This document shows, piece after piece, positions 48,702 to 59,876 of a stretch of 64,000 nt of DNA. How positions within the stretch are numbered: the stretch's first letter is position 1; each line of letters begins with the position of its first letter. This DNA comes from Mycogone perniciosa (lineage: Eukaryota > Ascomycota > Sordariomycetes > Hypocreales > Hypocreaceae). The notes beneath the pieces are model-generated. The model worked only from the letters and a program-made list of their open reading frames with translations. It did no database searches and was not told the origin of the DNA. The translations under genes and the position numbers were made by a program. The stretch spans positions 372,001 to 436,000 of the forward strand of contig JAOALB010000016.1 in the NCBI GenBank assembly GCA_025331125.1, in the 5' to 3' direction.

Positions 48702-50344
48702 CTACACGCCCGTCGTTGTCGTCTCGTACCTGTTGGGTAGTCAGTTTTGATGCACACACATATAGCTGTTTGGGGATGACTCTAAGCCGTACCGTTTGCC
48801 TCGGAATGCCCACACCCCCCAGTTGCCGCAGCTGATGTCCTGGGGATCCATGTCGTTTAGATCCCACCGCAGACTCCGGAAAACGTTCTCACCAGGCTCC
48901 AACAATACATCGAACTCTCCGCCAGACTTCTTCTTGACCCACTCAACATCCCGTTCCAGATCCAATTGAGTGTATCCTGTGCTGATAATGGGCACTTTAG
49001 TCTCAAGCAACAACGGCAACGTCTCTTCCCACTCATGACTGCTCGCAGGGTGGCCGAGACCAGGGTGGAAGAGGACGAAGCAGTCAAAGTACGGGTCGTG
49101 AGGGGCAAAGTGACCAGTCTTGTGGATGGTGTGGTAATAATCCACAATCGTACTAATTTTCATCTTATACCACACTCGATCCTCAACCACCGCACCGAAT
49201 GGGTTTGATGGAGTCCGTTCTGGCAATGGAAACTCATCGTCTCGGTTGGCCATACTCTCAGGCCCAACGAAAATGAGATGCAGCCTCGACTCGGGGAACA
49301 GGTGCGCCAATTGTACCCATGCCGGACGCGGCAGAGACGACTCAGCTCGAGCGCCGAGGATAAAAAGTCTCACCGGCGGTGGTTCTGGGCGAAGCTGGTT
49401 GATACCGGCACCACGGCCAGATTTTGGGGGATGCAAGTTATACCTTAAAGCTATTTTCCCAACCGTATTAGCTGTTGCTTATGAGTTCGCACGTTGAATA
49501 ATTCCCACTCACCACTGAAGCTTTTTAAGCCCTCCACGGTGAGACGCCCCCCTTTCTGGATGTTGTGTGGGCTCAATTCATGCAAGATGCTGCCAACAGT
49601 TATGGGATATGTCAGAAGTCGAGTAATTTGTCTCATCGAGCGGTCCGAGTTCACTGCTTCAAACTCTCGTGTATACATAAAGGTATCCCAGTTCGTCATG
49701 TTGACGGCAGCTTGGTCTAGCTGAAGGTCGGGGAGGTTGCCTTCATGGAAGACTCGTCCAGATCGAAGATCGTGGTCATCTTCATTGATTTGCCGGAGGG
49801 TGTCGCATATTTTCAAATGGTTCTCGTAGTCATCCATCCAATGTTCCTTGCTGCAATAGACTGGAACGCCACAGTCAGGGCACTCAAAGTTCACATGCGC
49901 CGGGGCCACATCGCCATTGGCCGTGTCTGCGCCTTCCGATGTTGGTGAAGTCGTTGAGGCTCTCGTGGGCTTGTGATCCGGATGAGGACAACATGCCTGC
50001 TGTCTCATGAAGGCCGCTCGGCGACGGAATTCGGGTACTGGCGACGAGGAAAATGAGTGGAAGAGGTCATCTTGGCTCAGTCTGACCGATGAGGTCTGAG
50101 GAGATTTCCCAGCTGCAGCCGCTTCTGATTTCGAGCCCGCACTTGAGGTGAATTCCCTCGCTGTCGTAGTCGAACCACTTCCCGGAATCGTGCGTTTGGT
50201 ATCTAATGGTTTAGACGAGTGCACATGGCGTTGTGATAGTCCCGTCCATAGTTTCGACGCTCCTCCTACGGCAACTTGCCTCCGCAAAGATGCAGAGCAG
50301 CGCCCGCAGAGACTATTCGCCGCTCGACGCAGAGCCGGCTCCAT
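48702..50344 (-). CDS. mss51: MSS51-like mitochondrial translational activator of COX1
   Basis: Exons 50344-49513, 49450-48793 and 48729-48702 encode 505 residues. The N-terminus (MEPALRRAANSLCGRCSASL) is Arg-rich and free of acids after Glu2, as in mitochondrial targeting signals. An in-frame ATG 81 nt upstream (50425) is less likely, because it would put acidic residues in front. A MYND-like zinc region lies at about 118-175 (ACCPHPDHK, FECPDCGVPVYCSKEHW, ENHLKIC); its Cys-Pro pairs resemble the heme-sensing CP motifs of yeast Mss51. Exon 2 carries ALRYNLHPP, VRLFILGARAESSLPRPAWV and HLIFVGPESMANRDDEFPLP. The last exon is 28 nt: removing intron 48730-48792 changes the end to GKRYETTTTGV, instead of reading into the intron. 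Mss51 promotes Cox1 synthesis and couples it to complex IV assembly. Confidence 0.87.
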
Positions 50345-50616
50345 CTTGAGGCTGAATCGACTCGAATCTAGGCCGCTGGCATCCTCATCGCCTTGTCGCA
50401 TGATCCGATCCGAGGCAAGGAACAATTTCTAGGAGCTCGGGCCACCACCGCATTATTGTTCTTCCATCTTCCCGAAGTTTTCCAACTTTTTGAAGTCCAA
50501 GCTCCACAAGCTGATTTTTGAAAGCCAAAACAACCACTTTTCAACGCGAGCGAGCGAGTCAATCGGCCATTCAAGCCCTTGAAGCCGCGCAGGCTTGACT
50601 GCGCCCAGTCGGGAAC
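50345..50616. promoter_or_regulatory. Bidirectional promoter of MSS51 and RSE1
   Basis: 272 bp between two divergent start codons. It must drive both genes. No TATA box is seen; a purine-poor C/T stretch precedes the RSE1 ATG. Confidence 0.55.
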
Positions 50617-53600
50617 ATGGCGACTACATCGAACATGTTCCTCTACTCGCTGACGATCCAGCCGCCAACCAATGTCGTCCAAGTGGTCCTGGGTCAGTTT
50701 GCGGGCACAAAGGAGCAGATGATTATCACGGGTGCTGGATCGCGGCTCACTCTGTTGCGGCCTGATCCCTCCCAGGGAAAGGTCATTACCCTCCTCTCGC
50801 ATGATATCTTCGGAATCATCAGGTCCATCGCGTCCTTTCGCCTTGCAGGCAGCAACAAGGGTAAGTTACCTGAAGCTTGCTTTTGGTCGGCTATTTAGTG
50901 ATTTTCAAAAGCGTCGCGTTAGACCCTACCAACATTGCACGGCCGAGCAAAATCTCATTTTGTCAAGCTTTCTTGCTAACCCAGTGCCCCAGATTACGTA
51001 ATTCTGGCAACTGATTCTGGCCGGATTACTATCATAGAGTATCTGCCCTCGTCGAACAGCTTCAGCCGGCTGCACATGGAGACGTTCGGAAAGTCTGGCG
51101 TGCGAAGAGTCATTCCTGGAGAATACCTCGCATGTGACCCCAAGGGCCGTGCATGTCTGATAGCATCCACCGAGAAAAACAAGCTCGTGTATGTGTTGAA
51201 TCGTAACTCTCAAGCGGAGTTGACGATATCCTCACCACTCGAAGCTCACAAGCCCGGTGTCTTGGTGGTTGCCATGGTAGCACTCGATGTCGGATATGCC
51301 AATCCCGTTTTTGCAGCATTGGAGATTGACTACACTGAAGTCGATCAAGACTCGACTGGCGCAGCCCTGGAGCAGTTGGAAACCCAACTTATTTACTACG
51401 AGCTTGATCTCGGACTCAATCATGTCGTGCGCAAATGGTCGGAGCCTGTGGACTCAACAGCATCACTCCTATTCCAGGTCCCTGGCGGCAACGACGGCCC
51501 TAGTGGAGTCCTTGTCTGTGGTGAAGAAAACATTACCTACCGACATTCCAACCAGGAGGCATTCCGTGTGCCGATTCCCCGCCGGAAGGGTGCTACCGAA
51601 GATCCCTCTAGAAAGCGATCCATTGTATCTGGAGTCATGCACAAGCTGAAAGGCAGTGCTGGCGCTTTCTTCTTCCTGTTACAGACTGAGGATGGCGATA
51701 TGTTTAAAGTCACAATTGATATGGTCGAGGATGATGATGGCAATCCCACAGGAGAAGTCAGGAGGCTCAAGATCAAGTATTTCGACACAGCCCCGGTGGC
51801 ATCAAGTCTGTGTATCCTGAAGAGCGGTTTTCTCTACGTGGCCAGCCAATTCGGAAACTTCTCCTTCTACCAATTTGAAAAATTGGGAGATGACGATGAG
51901 GAGAAGGAATTTTATAGCGACGACTTTCCTGTCGACGCCCAGGCATCATACGACCCCGTCTATTTCTACCCCAGAAGATTAGAAAACCTGGTTCTTGTCG
52001 AGAGCATTCCGTCCATGAACCCTCTGCTTGATTGCAAAGTCGCCAACCTTAACGGCGAGGATGCACCACAGATCTACACAATCTGCGGTAATGGCGCAAG
52101 GAGCACGTTCCGAACGCTCAAGCATGGCTTGGAAGTCAATGAAATTGTTTCCTCAGAGTTGCCGGGCATTCCCTCAGCTGTATGGACACTGAAACTGAAT
52201 CGAAGTGAGCAATATGATGCTTACATCGTTCTTTCTTTTACCAACGGCACTCTCGTCCTCAGCATTGGAGAAACTGTAGAGGAAGTGAGCGATTCCGGCT
52301 TTCTCACAAGCGTCCCGACGCTTGCGGCACAGCTCCTTGGCGAGGATGGTCTGATTCAAGTTCATCCCAAAGGTATCAGGCACATCCGCAATGGAAATGT
52401 CAATCAATGGGACGCACCACAGCATCGGTCTATCGTGGCAGCGTCAACCAATGCCCACCAGGTTGCCATTGCCTTGAGCTCCGGAGAGATTGTCTACTTT
52501 GAGATGGATGCGGATGGCTCGCTTGCCGAGTATGATGAGAAGAAGGAAATGTTTGGAACGGTCACTTCCTTGAGCTTAGGCGAGATTCCAGAGGGCAGGC
52601 TACGAAGCTCTTTCCTCGCTGTGGGCTGTGATGATTGCACTGTTCGCATTTTGAGCCTTGATCCCGAGAACACGCTTGAAAGCAAATCGGTACAAGCACT
52701 AACAGCGGCACCAACTTCACTCGCCATCATTGCCATGGAAGACTCTTCCGCCGGCGGCTCAACAATGTACCTACACATCGGTCTGCACTCAGGCGTCTAC
52801 CTACGTACTGTCCTCGATGAGGTTACTGGGGAGTTGACAGACACCAGACAAAAGTTCCTTGGGCCCAAGGAAGTCCGTTTGTTTCAAGTCACTGTGCAGG
52901 GAACAACCTGCGTGCTTGGTCTTAGTTCACGCCCGTGGTTGGGATATGGTGACCCTATGACTAAGAGTTTTGTGGTCACACCCCTGGACTACGTCGGTCT
53001 GGAATGGAGTTGGAATTTTACCAGTGAACAATGTGAAGAAGGCATTGTTGGCATTCAAGGCCAAACATTGCGGTAAGTGGTTCATGATTTCCTATGTCTT
53101 TTAATGCCAAATGATGAAAAATTGGGATCCGATGCCAGCAGGCCATGAGGTCCTTAATACGCATTTTACCGATTGTTCCTACTGAATGGCGCTTTTTATC
53201 TTACACATTTTTATCACTCCATATGGCAACAGTGCTAATGATGCTCAGCATTTTTTCAATTGATCGATTGGGGGATACCATAATTCAGAACTCTATACCT
53301 TTGACGTATACACCGAAGAAGATGGTGAAACATCCTGATCAGCCTCTTTTCTATACGATCGAGGCAGATAATCACACTCTTGGTCCAGAGCTTCAAGCTA
53401 GGCTTCTCGCTGATCCTGCACGGGTCAATGGCAGTGGGGATTCGGGAACCCTTCCTCCAGAGGAATTTGGATACCCAAGAGGCAATCGACGCTGGGCTTC
53501 GTGCATCAGCATTATTGACCCTTTGTCCGACGAAGAACACATTGTGCAGAAAATTGAGCTCGAGGACAATGAAGCTGCAGTGAGCATGACGATTGTATCA

Positions 53601-54627
53601 TTCTCCAGCCAAGCAAACGAGAATTTTCTGATTGTTGGAACCGGGAAGGATATGGTGGTGAACCCTCGAAGTTTCTCAGAGGCCTACGTCCATGTTTATC
53701 GGCTCCATGATAACGGGAGAGAGCTTGAATTAATTCATAAGACCAAGGTCGAGGACCTTCCCCTGGCCATGATACCTTTCCAAGGAAGGGTGATGGTGGG
53801 AATTGGCAAAACGCTACGGGTATATGATCTGGGTTTGCGGCAGTTGCTGCGAAAGTCTCAGGCTGAAGTGGCTCCACAACACATTATCTCGCTCAACACT
53901 CAGGGCAGTCGCATCATTGTTGGCGATATTCAGCAGGGCATCACATACGTTGTCTATAAGCAAGCCACCAACAGACTCATTCCTTTCGCGGATGACACCA
54001 TCGCCCGATGGACAACATGCTCCACCATGGTAGACTACGAGACAGTCGCAGGTGGTGACAAGTTTGGCAACATATTCATCGTGCGATGTCCACAGAAAGC
54101 TAGTGAAGAAGCGGACGAAGACCAAGCAGGTCTTCATCTAGCGAATGCAAGGGACTATCTTCATGGAACCTCTCAGCGGCTGGATCTGATGTGCCATCTT
54201 TATACCCAAGACATTCCCACAAGCATTACCAAAACTAGCCTCGTGGTTGGAGGGCAAGATGTCTTGCTGTGGAGTGGACTTATGGGCACGATTGGTGTCC
54301 TGATTCCGTTCGTCACCCGCGAAGACGCGGATTTTTTCCAGAGTCTCGAACAACATTTGAGGTCGGAAGATCCGCCGCTCGCGGGCCGCGACCATTTGAT
54401 GTATCGCAGCTACTATGCACCTGTGAAGGGTGTCATTGATGGTGATCTCTGTGAGAGATACACTCTGCTTCCGAATGACAAGAAGCAAATGATTGCAGGA
54501 GAACTGGACCGCTCCGTCCGAGAAATTGAGCGGAAGATTTCAGTAAGATCGCCATGCCCTTGTTTAAAGCGTTAACACACTCTAACAAATAAATGTACAG
54601 GATATCCGAACTAGGTCTGCATTTTGA
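50617..54627 (+). CDS. rse1: Pre-mRNA splicing factor RSE1 (SF3B3/SAP130)
   Basis: Exons 50617-50860, 50993-53072, 53249-54542 and 54601-54627 encode 1214 residues, the usual size. The start matches the family (MATTSNMFLYSLTIQPPTNV), then GQFAGTKEQMIITGAGSRL. The second junction restores DYVILATDSGRITIIEYLPS; the third (intron 53073-53248, 176 bp) rebuilds QTLRIFSIDRLGD. The last 27-nt exon gives DIRTRSAF. The protein forms three beta-propellers like DDB1 and CPSF160, with the CPSF-A region in the last third (VGIGKTLRVYDLGLRQLLRK, GDIQQGITYVVYK). It is a scaffold of the SF3b part of the U2 snRNP at the branch site. Two other splicing-related genes (Hub1-like, NSRP1) are also in this window. 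Confidence 0.95.
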
Positions 54628-54846
54628 GGGTAGCTGGCAACTGTGTGGTATTTGATGCATACTGGAATAAGCAGGTTTGAGGGGTGACGGCGTTAAAGGC
54701 TTATTATGAGTCGCCCCGGTTTGGGCAAAGGGCATCTAGGAAGAAGATGCAAGTGCACATTTTGCACGTTTACATGATGTACGAAATTCTAATATCCAAT
54801 CCCATTCCCCCGATCAGACGCCTTGAATGAAGTGAGTGTGGTTTGC

Positions 54847-55687
54847 TTAGAGCCCTCTCCAAAATGGGCCACGGTCCTTGTGCTGCATCCTGGTCCCGCC
54901 ATCTCTTCCCCTTCTCTGATTGGGATGCTCTCTTTCCCACGCCTCATCATCCATGTATGCTTCTATGGCAGCATCCAGATCATAGCTGGCTTGCTCCAGG
55001 TACAGCAGGGCATAGTCATAGTCTGAGACTTTGCAGGCTGTCATGAACCGGCGGATCTTGCTCCTCCTCAACTCCTCCTCTTCACCCTCGACAGGCCGTG
55101 GGGAGAGACTAACGCCGCCCTTGTAGTATTCGCCAGGGATCAGAATAGTTCGGCGGCCAAGCAAGAGGTGGTCGCTTGTGATGTTATTTCGTCGCCGGAG
55201 AGCTGCGGCGGGAACGCCGTATCTCAGGGAGAGGGCTTGTAGGCTGTCGTGCTCGTGATCTAAAAAGTGGAGGGTATCTTCCACGACGGCCTTTTCGTCG
55301 AATTCAAGAACATCTTTGCCATCGTTGAGGGGTGTTGGTATTGTAGTTGCATCGGCGCTGTATGGAGGCGGAGGGGGCGAAACTCCGATTATCCTTGCCC
55401 CTAGACGTGGGACATGAGTATAGGATGGCGGGTCTCTGAGGCCTTGTGGGAGAGGCGACGGAGCGCTTGATACTTGACAGTAAGGGCAATAAGCTGCAAA
55501 GCGCGGGTTGTCCTTCAAGCATGTTAGTCGGATGCCTAGAGATAAGAGGCGGCTGACGGACTTGAATACACTTTCCACAGATGATCCTGGCGCAACAGTC
55601 TACTCTGCGGTCTTCTGGAATAGACTTCTCCTGCGAATACGGGGGAGACGAAGAGAGGGCAGTTGCGCAAGTACTGCAGTATTCCAT
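54847..55687 (-). CDS. LysM-domain protein with Cys-rich N-terminus and UBA-like C-terminus
   Basis: Exons 55687-55562 and 55512-54847 encode 263 residues across a short 49-bp intron (donor GTCCGT, weak; branch ctaac; acceptor GAAG). The N-terminus has spaced Cys pairs (CSTC, CCARIICGKC, CPYC) that could bind zinc, and the junction lies inside this motif (KCIQ/DNPRFAAYCPYC). A LysM-like fold lies at about 121-168 (HFLDHEHDSLQALSLRYGV, LRRRNNI, LLGRRTILIP). A UBA/CUE-like helical segment is near 193-236 (IRRFMTACKVSDYDYALLYL, YDLDAAIEAYMDDEAWE). No signal peptide is seen, so this is an intracellular LysM protein, not a secreted chitin-binding effector. The exact function is unknown. It converges on RSE1 with 219 bp between. 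Confidence 0.78.
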
Positions 55688-56284
55688 GGTTCTGGCTCTG
55701 GCAGTTTAGTGTTTACAAGGGAAGAAGATGGTTGATCGCGTGATGATGTACGACGACTTGGCCGGCTTATAGGCCTACATAGGTAGATATCAGATCCGTC
55801 CGTTTAAGTCCATGACCAATCACGTCATAGCCGAGGACAACCACGAACTGGAACGCCACATAGGGCGATAATAGGTGCAAGATAACGAATAGTCGACCTC
55901 TAACAATGAATTAGGAAACCCTAGATTAGACATGTTTATTATATATGTACAAAGTAGAGGTGCGTGCTTCGTATACATGGAATACATGTAAAGCGTCAGT
56001 GGGGCTGTTGATCAATTTCAGAGCCGCCTGGCGCCTGGCGCGTGTTTCCATGAGCATGTCGTCTACCGCGCGCCACAGAACCTCGAAGTCTTCCAATACA
56101 TGAATGAACCTCTGCCCTTTTTTGCACAACCTCGTCATCCGATGCTCGTCTCTGCAAAATCTGAATAAAATTCAGAGCGCATATTCTATCTAGGCCGATA
56201 TTCCTCAGAGAACTCGACCCTTACCCTTAAGCACTATTTCCGCCTTGCTCCACCACAAAGACAGACACTTGATCGCAACGAACC
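55688..56284. other. Bidirectional region between the LysM and NSRP1 genes
   Basis: 597 bp. A minus-strand frame of 70 residues (56138-55926, starting MTRLCKKGQRFIHVLEDFEV) looks more protein-like than most but matches nothing I recognise. It overlaps the likely NSRP1 promoter. I leave it uncalled. Confidence 0.35.
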
Positions 56285-57502
56285 ATGAGCAAACCAAAGT
56301 TGGCCTTCGGGCTCAATTTGACAAAGCCCGGCGCATCCAAATCCGCGCCAGCACAACGAAAACATACCTTCCGCGACGACGACACTGCCTTCTATGATGA
56401 CGATTCGGAAAACGAGGGCGCAAAGGGCGATGCCCAGGTGGAGGAGATTGGAGGCGATCTCGATGATTACATGGCCACGATATCACAGCCATCAGACTCG
56501 AGAGGCCCCAAATCAAGAAAAGAAACTCTGAAAGAACCACCGAAATTGAAATCAAAATTAGAAACACACGGCATGTTCGGCGACCTGTCGAGTGCCTTCT
56601 CTTCCCGCAAAAATGCAGAGGCAGCAGCTGAGCTGGACTCCAGCATATACGAATACGATTCCATATACGACTCTTTAAAGCCGAAGAAGAGCAAGACGAA
56701 GGAGGATGAGGAGCGAAAACCAAGATACATGCAGGGCCTGATGCATGCGGCCGAGGTGCGGAAAAGAGACGCGTTGATTGTCCAGGAGAAGAAGATTGCT
56801 AGGGAGCGAGAAGCAGAAGGTGATGACTACGTTGAGAAAGAGGAGTTTGTGACGGCTTCGTATAAGAGACAGCAAGAGGAGAACAAACAGGTACAAGAGG
56901 AGGTGGCGAGGAAGGAGGAAGAAGAGGCGAAGAAGAGTAAGGATGGCGGTATGTCAGCTTTCTACAAGAAGTTACTGGAGAAGAAGGAGCGAAGACATGT
57001 CGAGACGATGAAGGCTGTGGAGGAGATGGCCAAGGAAGGCCCCAAGAAAACCGATGAAAACAATGAAGAAGAGGAAGACGAAGACAAGGCCAAGGCAAAA
57101 TTAGCCAAAGAGCTAAACGACAAGGGAGCAGCTATTGCGGTCAACGAGGACGGTCAAGTCGTCGACAAGCGAGAACTGCTCAAGGGCGGCCTCAATGTTG
57201 TGGCGAAGAAAAAGGAGGCCGTGCAGCGGGATGCCAATCGCCTCGATGACAGAGATCGGAGAGAGAACAGGATGCAGTCTTCCAAGAAGCAGGCTATGAG
57301 GGAGAGGCAGTCGCGCATGCTTGCCGACCAGCTGGAAGCCTCGCTGAAGCGCACAAGGGACGCAGACGAAGCTAAGAAGGAAGAGGTTGAACGGGATGCC
57401 AAGAGTCGAAAGACACAGAACGATGTTTCGAGCGCGAAGGAGAGATATCTTGCAAGAAAGAGAGCCGAGGAAGAGAAGAGGAAAACTGCAGCAGCAGAGT
57501 AG
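56285..57502 (+). CDS. NSRP1-type nuclear speckle splicing regulator (CCDC55/DUF2040)
   Basis: A single exon of 405 residues. The conserved NSRP1 N-terminal block lies at about 117-200 (YEYDSIYDSLKPKK, KPRYMQGLMHAAEVRKRDAL, IVQEKKIAREREAEGDDYVE, FVTASYKRQQEENK). The first 50 residues include LAFGLNLTKPG and an acidic FYDDDSENEG segment. The rest is Lys/Glu-rich and probably forms coiled coil. In animals this protein binds RNA and affects splice-site choice; its fungal role is unproven. The start (ccATGAGC) fits the family and leaves a 597-bp promoter. It ends 323 bp from the convergent TIM13 gene. Confidence 0.85.
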   Translation: MSKPKLAFGLNLTKPGASKSAPAQRKHTFRDDDTAFYDDDSENEGAKGDAQVEEIGGDLDDYMATISQPSDSRGPKSRKETLKEPPKLKSKLETHGMFGDLSSAFSSRKNAEAAAELDSSIYEYDSIYDSLKPKKSKTKEDEERKPRYMQGLMHAAEVRKRDALIVQEKKIAREREAEGDDYVEKEEFVTASYKRQQEENKQVQEEVARKEEEEAKKSKDGGMSAFYKKLLEKKERRHVETMKAVEEMAKEGPKKTDENNEEEEDEDKAKAKLAKELNDKGAAIAVNEDGQVVDKRELLKGGLNVVAKKKEAVQRDANRLDDRDRRENRMQSSKKQAMRERQSRMLADQLEASLKRTRDADEAKKEEVERDAKSRKTQNDVSSAKERYLARKRAEEEKRKTAAAE

Positions 57503-57825
57503 CTCCAGATACCCGATTGAAAGCACAATCCCTGCCATTGTTTGGTTCGATTCGATGATAGCGGTGATTTTAGACTTGACATGTGTCCATTCAACAGACC
57601 GGCCGACCCAGTTCTATATGTCTAACTTGCAACCCAACTCCGTTCTCAGAGCCATCAAGGCAGGAAGAATACAAGTCCATGTTCAGAGCGGTTTATAGCC
57701 TTTATAGGCGCGGACTCAACCGCACAACCCTTTCCAGACCATCGTCATAATATAATACACTTTCCTGTTCTTTGCTTTTTTTTCATCGTAATATCGTCTC
57801 TTCGCTGCTCGGGGGTTTCTCTCGT
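57503..57825. other. Convergent 3' region of NSRP1 and TIM13
   Basis: 323 bp with no coding content. A T-run near 57777-57783 lies beside the TIM13 end and may belong to its poly(A) region. Confidence 0.45.
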
Positions 57826-58142
57826 CTAGTGATTCGCCTGCTCTTGTCGTATCCTGTTGATGTACGCCGAGTTGACCTGGTTCCACGCAGCCATGTACTT
57901 CTCCATGCAAGTCGTCATGCACGTCTGCTCGCCGCTGGAAAGCGAACTGCCCGGCTTAGGCACGCACTTGTCGAAGCAGTTTTCCTGGAGTTTCTTTCCG
58001 AAGCTCTGTAAGTCCCCGAATTTGCTAGCCCATGGTTTTACTTGATAACTGCGCATACCTCAATGAGGACTCGAGCGTTTGCAAGGTTCGCCTCGGCGAG
58101 GACCTGCTTCATGACAGATTGCTTGACTGAGTTTGAGTCCAT
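57826..58142 (-). CDS. tim13: Mitochondrial small Tim protein TIM13
   Basis: Exons 58142-58059 and 57993-57826 encode 83 residues (MDSNSVKQSVMKQVLAEANL, then NARVLIE/KLQENCFDKC). The twin CX3C motifs of the small Tim family are present: CFDKC and CMTTC, separated by PKPGSSLSSGEQT. The 3' half reads MEKYMAAWNQVNSAYINRI. Tim13 pairs with Tim8 in the intermembrane space as a chaperone for inner-membrane import. A stronger-looking acceptor (TTACAG) lies 12 nt upstream of the chosen one and would add four residues (SFGK) in frame. The family pattern LIEKxxxxC favours the downstream site, but both could be used. Confidence 0.9.
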
Positions 58143-58531
58143 TGTTGCGTGGGTGTCGCGAATTGTCGTGACGTTGTTCGGGGCGTTTTCTTGACTGATA
58201 GGAAAAGCTTGAAAGCTCGATACTGAGTTATCGACATGTGTGGCTTGGTAAGGTGTTGAGCCTCACGCGTGGGACCTCGGGTTGGGTGTGGCGGTGCAAA
58301 TCTGGGGGACTGAGACCCTGGCTAATAGATAGTACTGGATTTATCTTGAAACCGGACAGTTAGGGAATGCTTTCACAAAAGTGTCTGCTTTTATCAACTC
58401 CTAGCCCAAACCTCTTTATATTGATTGGTTCTATACATCAGCTTTGATGTCAAGACACGCACAATTGCATACCCAGAATAGAATCCTACTCTACCCATGA
58501 CCTAGATTGACCCTTCACTTCACTTCCCTCC
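58143..58531. other. Boundary region between TIM13 and the RiPP cluster
   Basis: 389 bp between the TIM13 start and the 3' end of the UstYa-like gene, both on the minus strand. Nothing coding was seen. This is the natural left edge of the cluster. Confidence 0.5.
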
Positions 58532-59611
58532 TTAGGGGGCATGAAGCATCTCGACCAACCCTGGAAACTGTTTCTTCTTTACCATGGCCCCGATTGGCGC
58601 CTCTCGTGCCTTGGCCCAGGCCAAAACCTCTTCAGGATTCTTGCATTGGTGCCACGTGTTGAAGTCAGGATAGGGAACAGGGTTGTCTCGTACCCAGTGG
58701 AAGGTGATCAAGCCGGTATCCGCATGGCAACTAATGACCTGTCGAAGGATCTCGATACAGTGATCTGAGGCTTCAATTGAGCAAACTTCACGAATACATA
58801 GGGGATGCAAACGGCAGTCAGGTTACACACCGAGATGGGTGATGAGTCTGTGAGAGTGAGAACCGTTCCCCAACGGCCGCATCTCCTCGTAATAGTCGTT
58901 GTGAACAGCTTTGCGCAACATGTTCTGGGGATTCATTGTCAAGTAAGGCACGCTCAAGTCCACCCAGGAATGAGGCTCTTACCAGGCAGTGCAGCTGATG
59001 GAACAGCTCCAACGTCGCCATGTATCCACCACCATTGATCGCGCCGAATTTTACCGTGGTATTAAACCAGTCGCCGTCAGATGTCTTGTTGGCACGCTTG
59101 ATATCTTCCTCGCTGACCGCAATCAATGAGGCCGTGCCATCGATCAAGGCTGTGCTACATGATTAACACTGCCACCTATGCCAAACGTTCATCAGGGTGA
59201 TGGGGCCTAACGATGATCGGTGAATCGGTCCCATTCGCGATCGATCTGCGGGGACGGCTTTCCTCGGTATCGATTCGTAAATTCGAAAGATCCATTGAAA
59301 CGTGTTGGGGTTTTCTTGATGGCGGACAACTCGGAAGCTGCTGGTCTGTGAGCCTCGGGGATATAATGCATTACAAACGAAGATAGAAACTCACACCAAG
59401 TCATTTCTGTCATAGCATGGCCATTGGTTTTCACTAGAAGACCTAGGATAAAGCCTGTGGTGGCTATCAGGAGGAAGAGAGCGCCCTTCAGAAGTATCGC
59501 GCGGAGCCTTGTCTTCAATGGAAGATGAAGGATACTCTCTCCCGTATCATCTTCCATCAGTGAGTCCGCTTGCTGGAGCGAGGAATACTGATGTTTGGAT
59601 AAGAGGGCCAT
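58532..59611 (-). CDS. UstYa-family oxidase (DUF3328), RiPP-cyclising type
   Basis: Five exons: 59611-59395, 59340-59212, 59149-58983, 58924-58831 and 58764-58532, joining in frame to 279 residues. A single membrane helix lies at about 38-60 (LLKGALFLLIATTGFILGLL). The central block reads TRFNGSFEFTNRYRGKPSPQ then REWDRFTD, the usual DUF3328 pattern. Two HxxHC motifs mark the family: HQLHC (166-170) and HLDHC (201-205). The second is rebuilt across an intron, with the Asp codon split. UstYa-type proteins are needed for oxidative cyclisation at Tyr in ustiloxin, phomopsin and asperipin synthesis; some serve non-ribosomal pathways. The first and second introns use the AG that keeps the frame, not the first AG. 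It is divergent from the next UstY gene and faces the precursor gene two genes away. Confidence 0.9.
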
Positions 59612-59876
59612 GCTCAAATTTATACAGCTGAGTCGATCCTAGGTTGTAAGGAATATCCAGTTTTGTTGGAGAATGTCAGACGCTTGACTTGGTTGCCAGG
59701 TATGTGTTCATGTACAGCAGGCGAGGCTACATCTGTTATCTTTAGTACTGCTGGTTTTTCTTGGCTGGCAGCCTTATTAATATGTACACACACCTGTCTT
59801 TACCACTTCCTGAATGTGAGACTGCAATGTCCCATCACCGAGACGAATCCCTTTCGAGACCCAGACTGGATTGAGA
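59612..59876. promoter_or_regulatory. Bidirectional promoter of the two UstY genes
   Basis: 265 bp between two divergent start codons. Sharing one short promoter suggests that the two oxidases are expressed together. No binding site was identified with confidence. Confidence 0.6.

Noticed and set aside
55926..56138. 70-residue minus frame upstream of NSRP1
   Set aside because: It looks mildly protein-like but has no recognisable family and overlaps a likely promoter; left uncalled.
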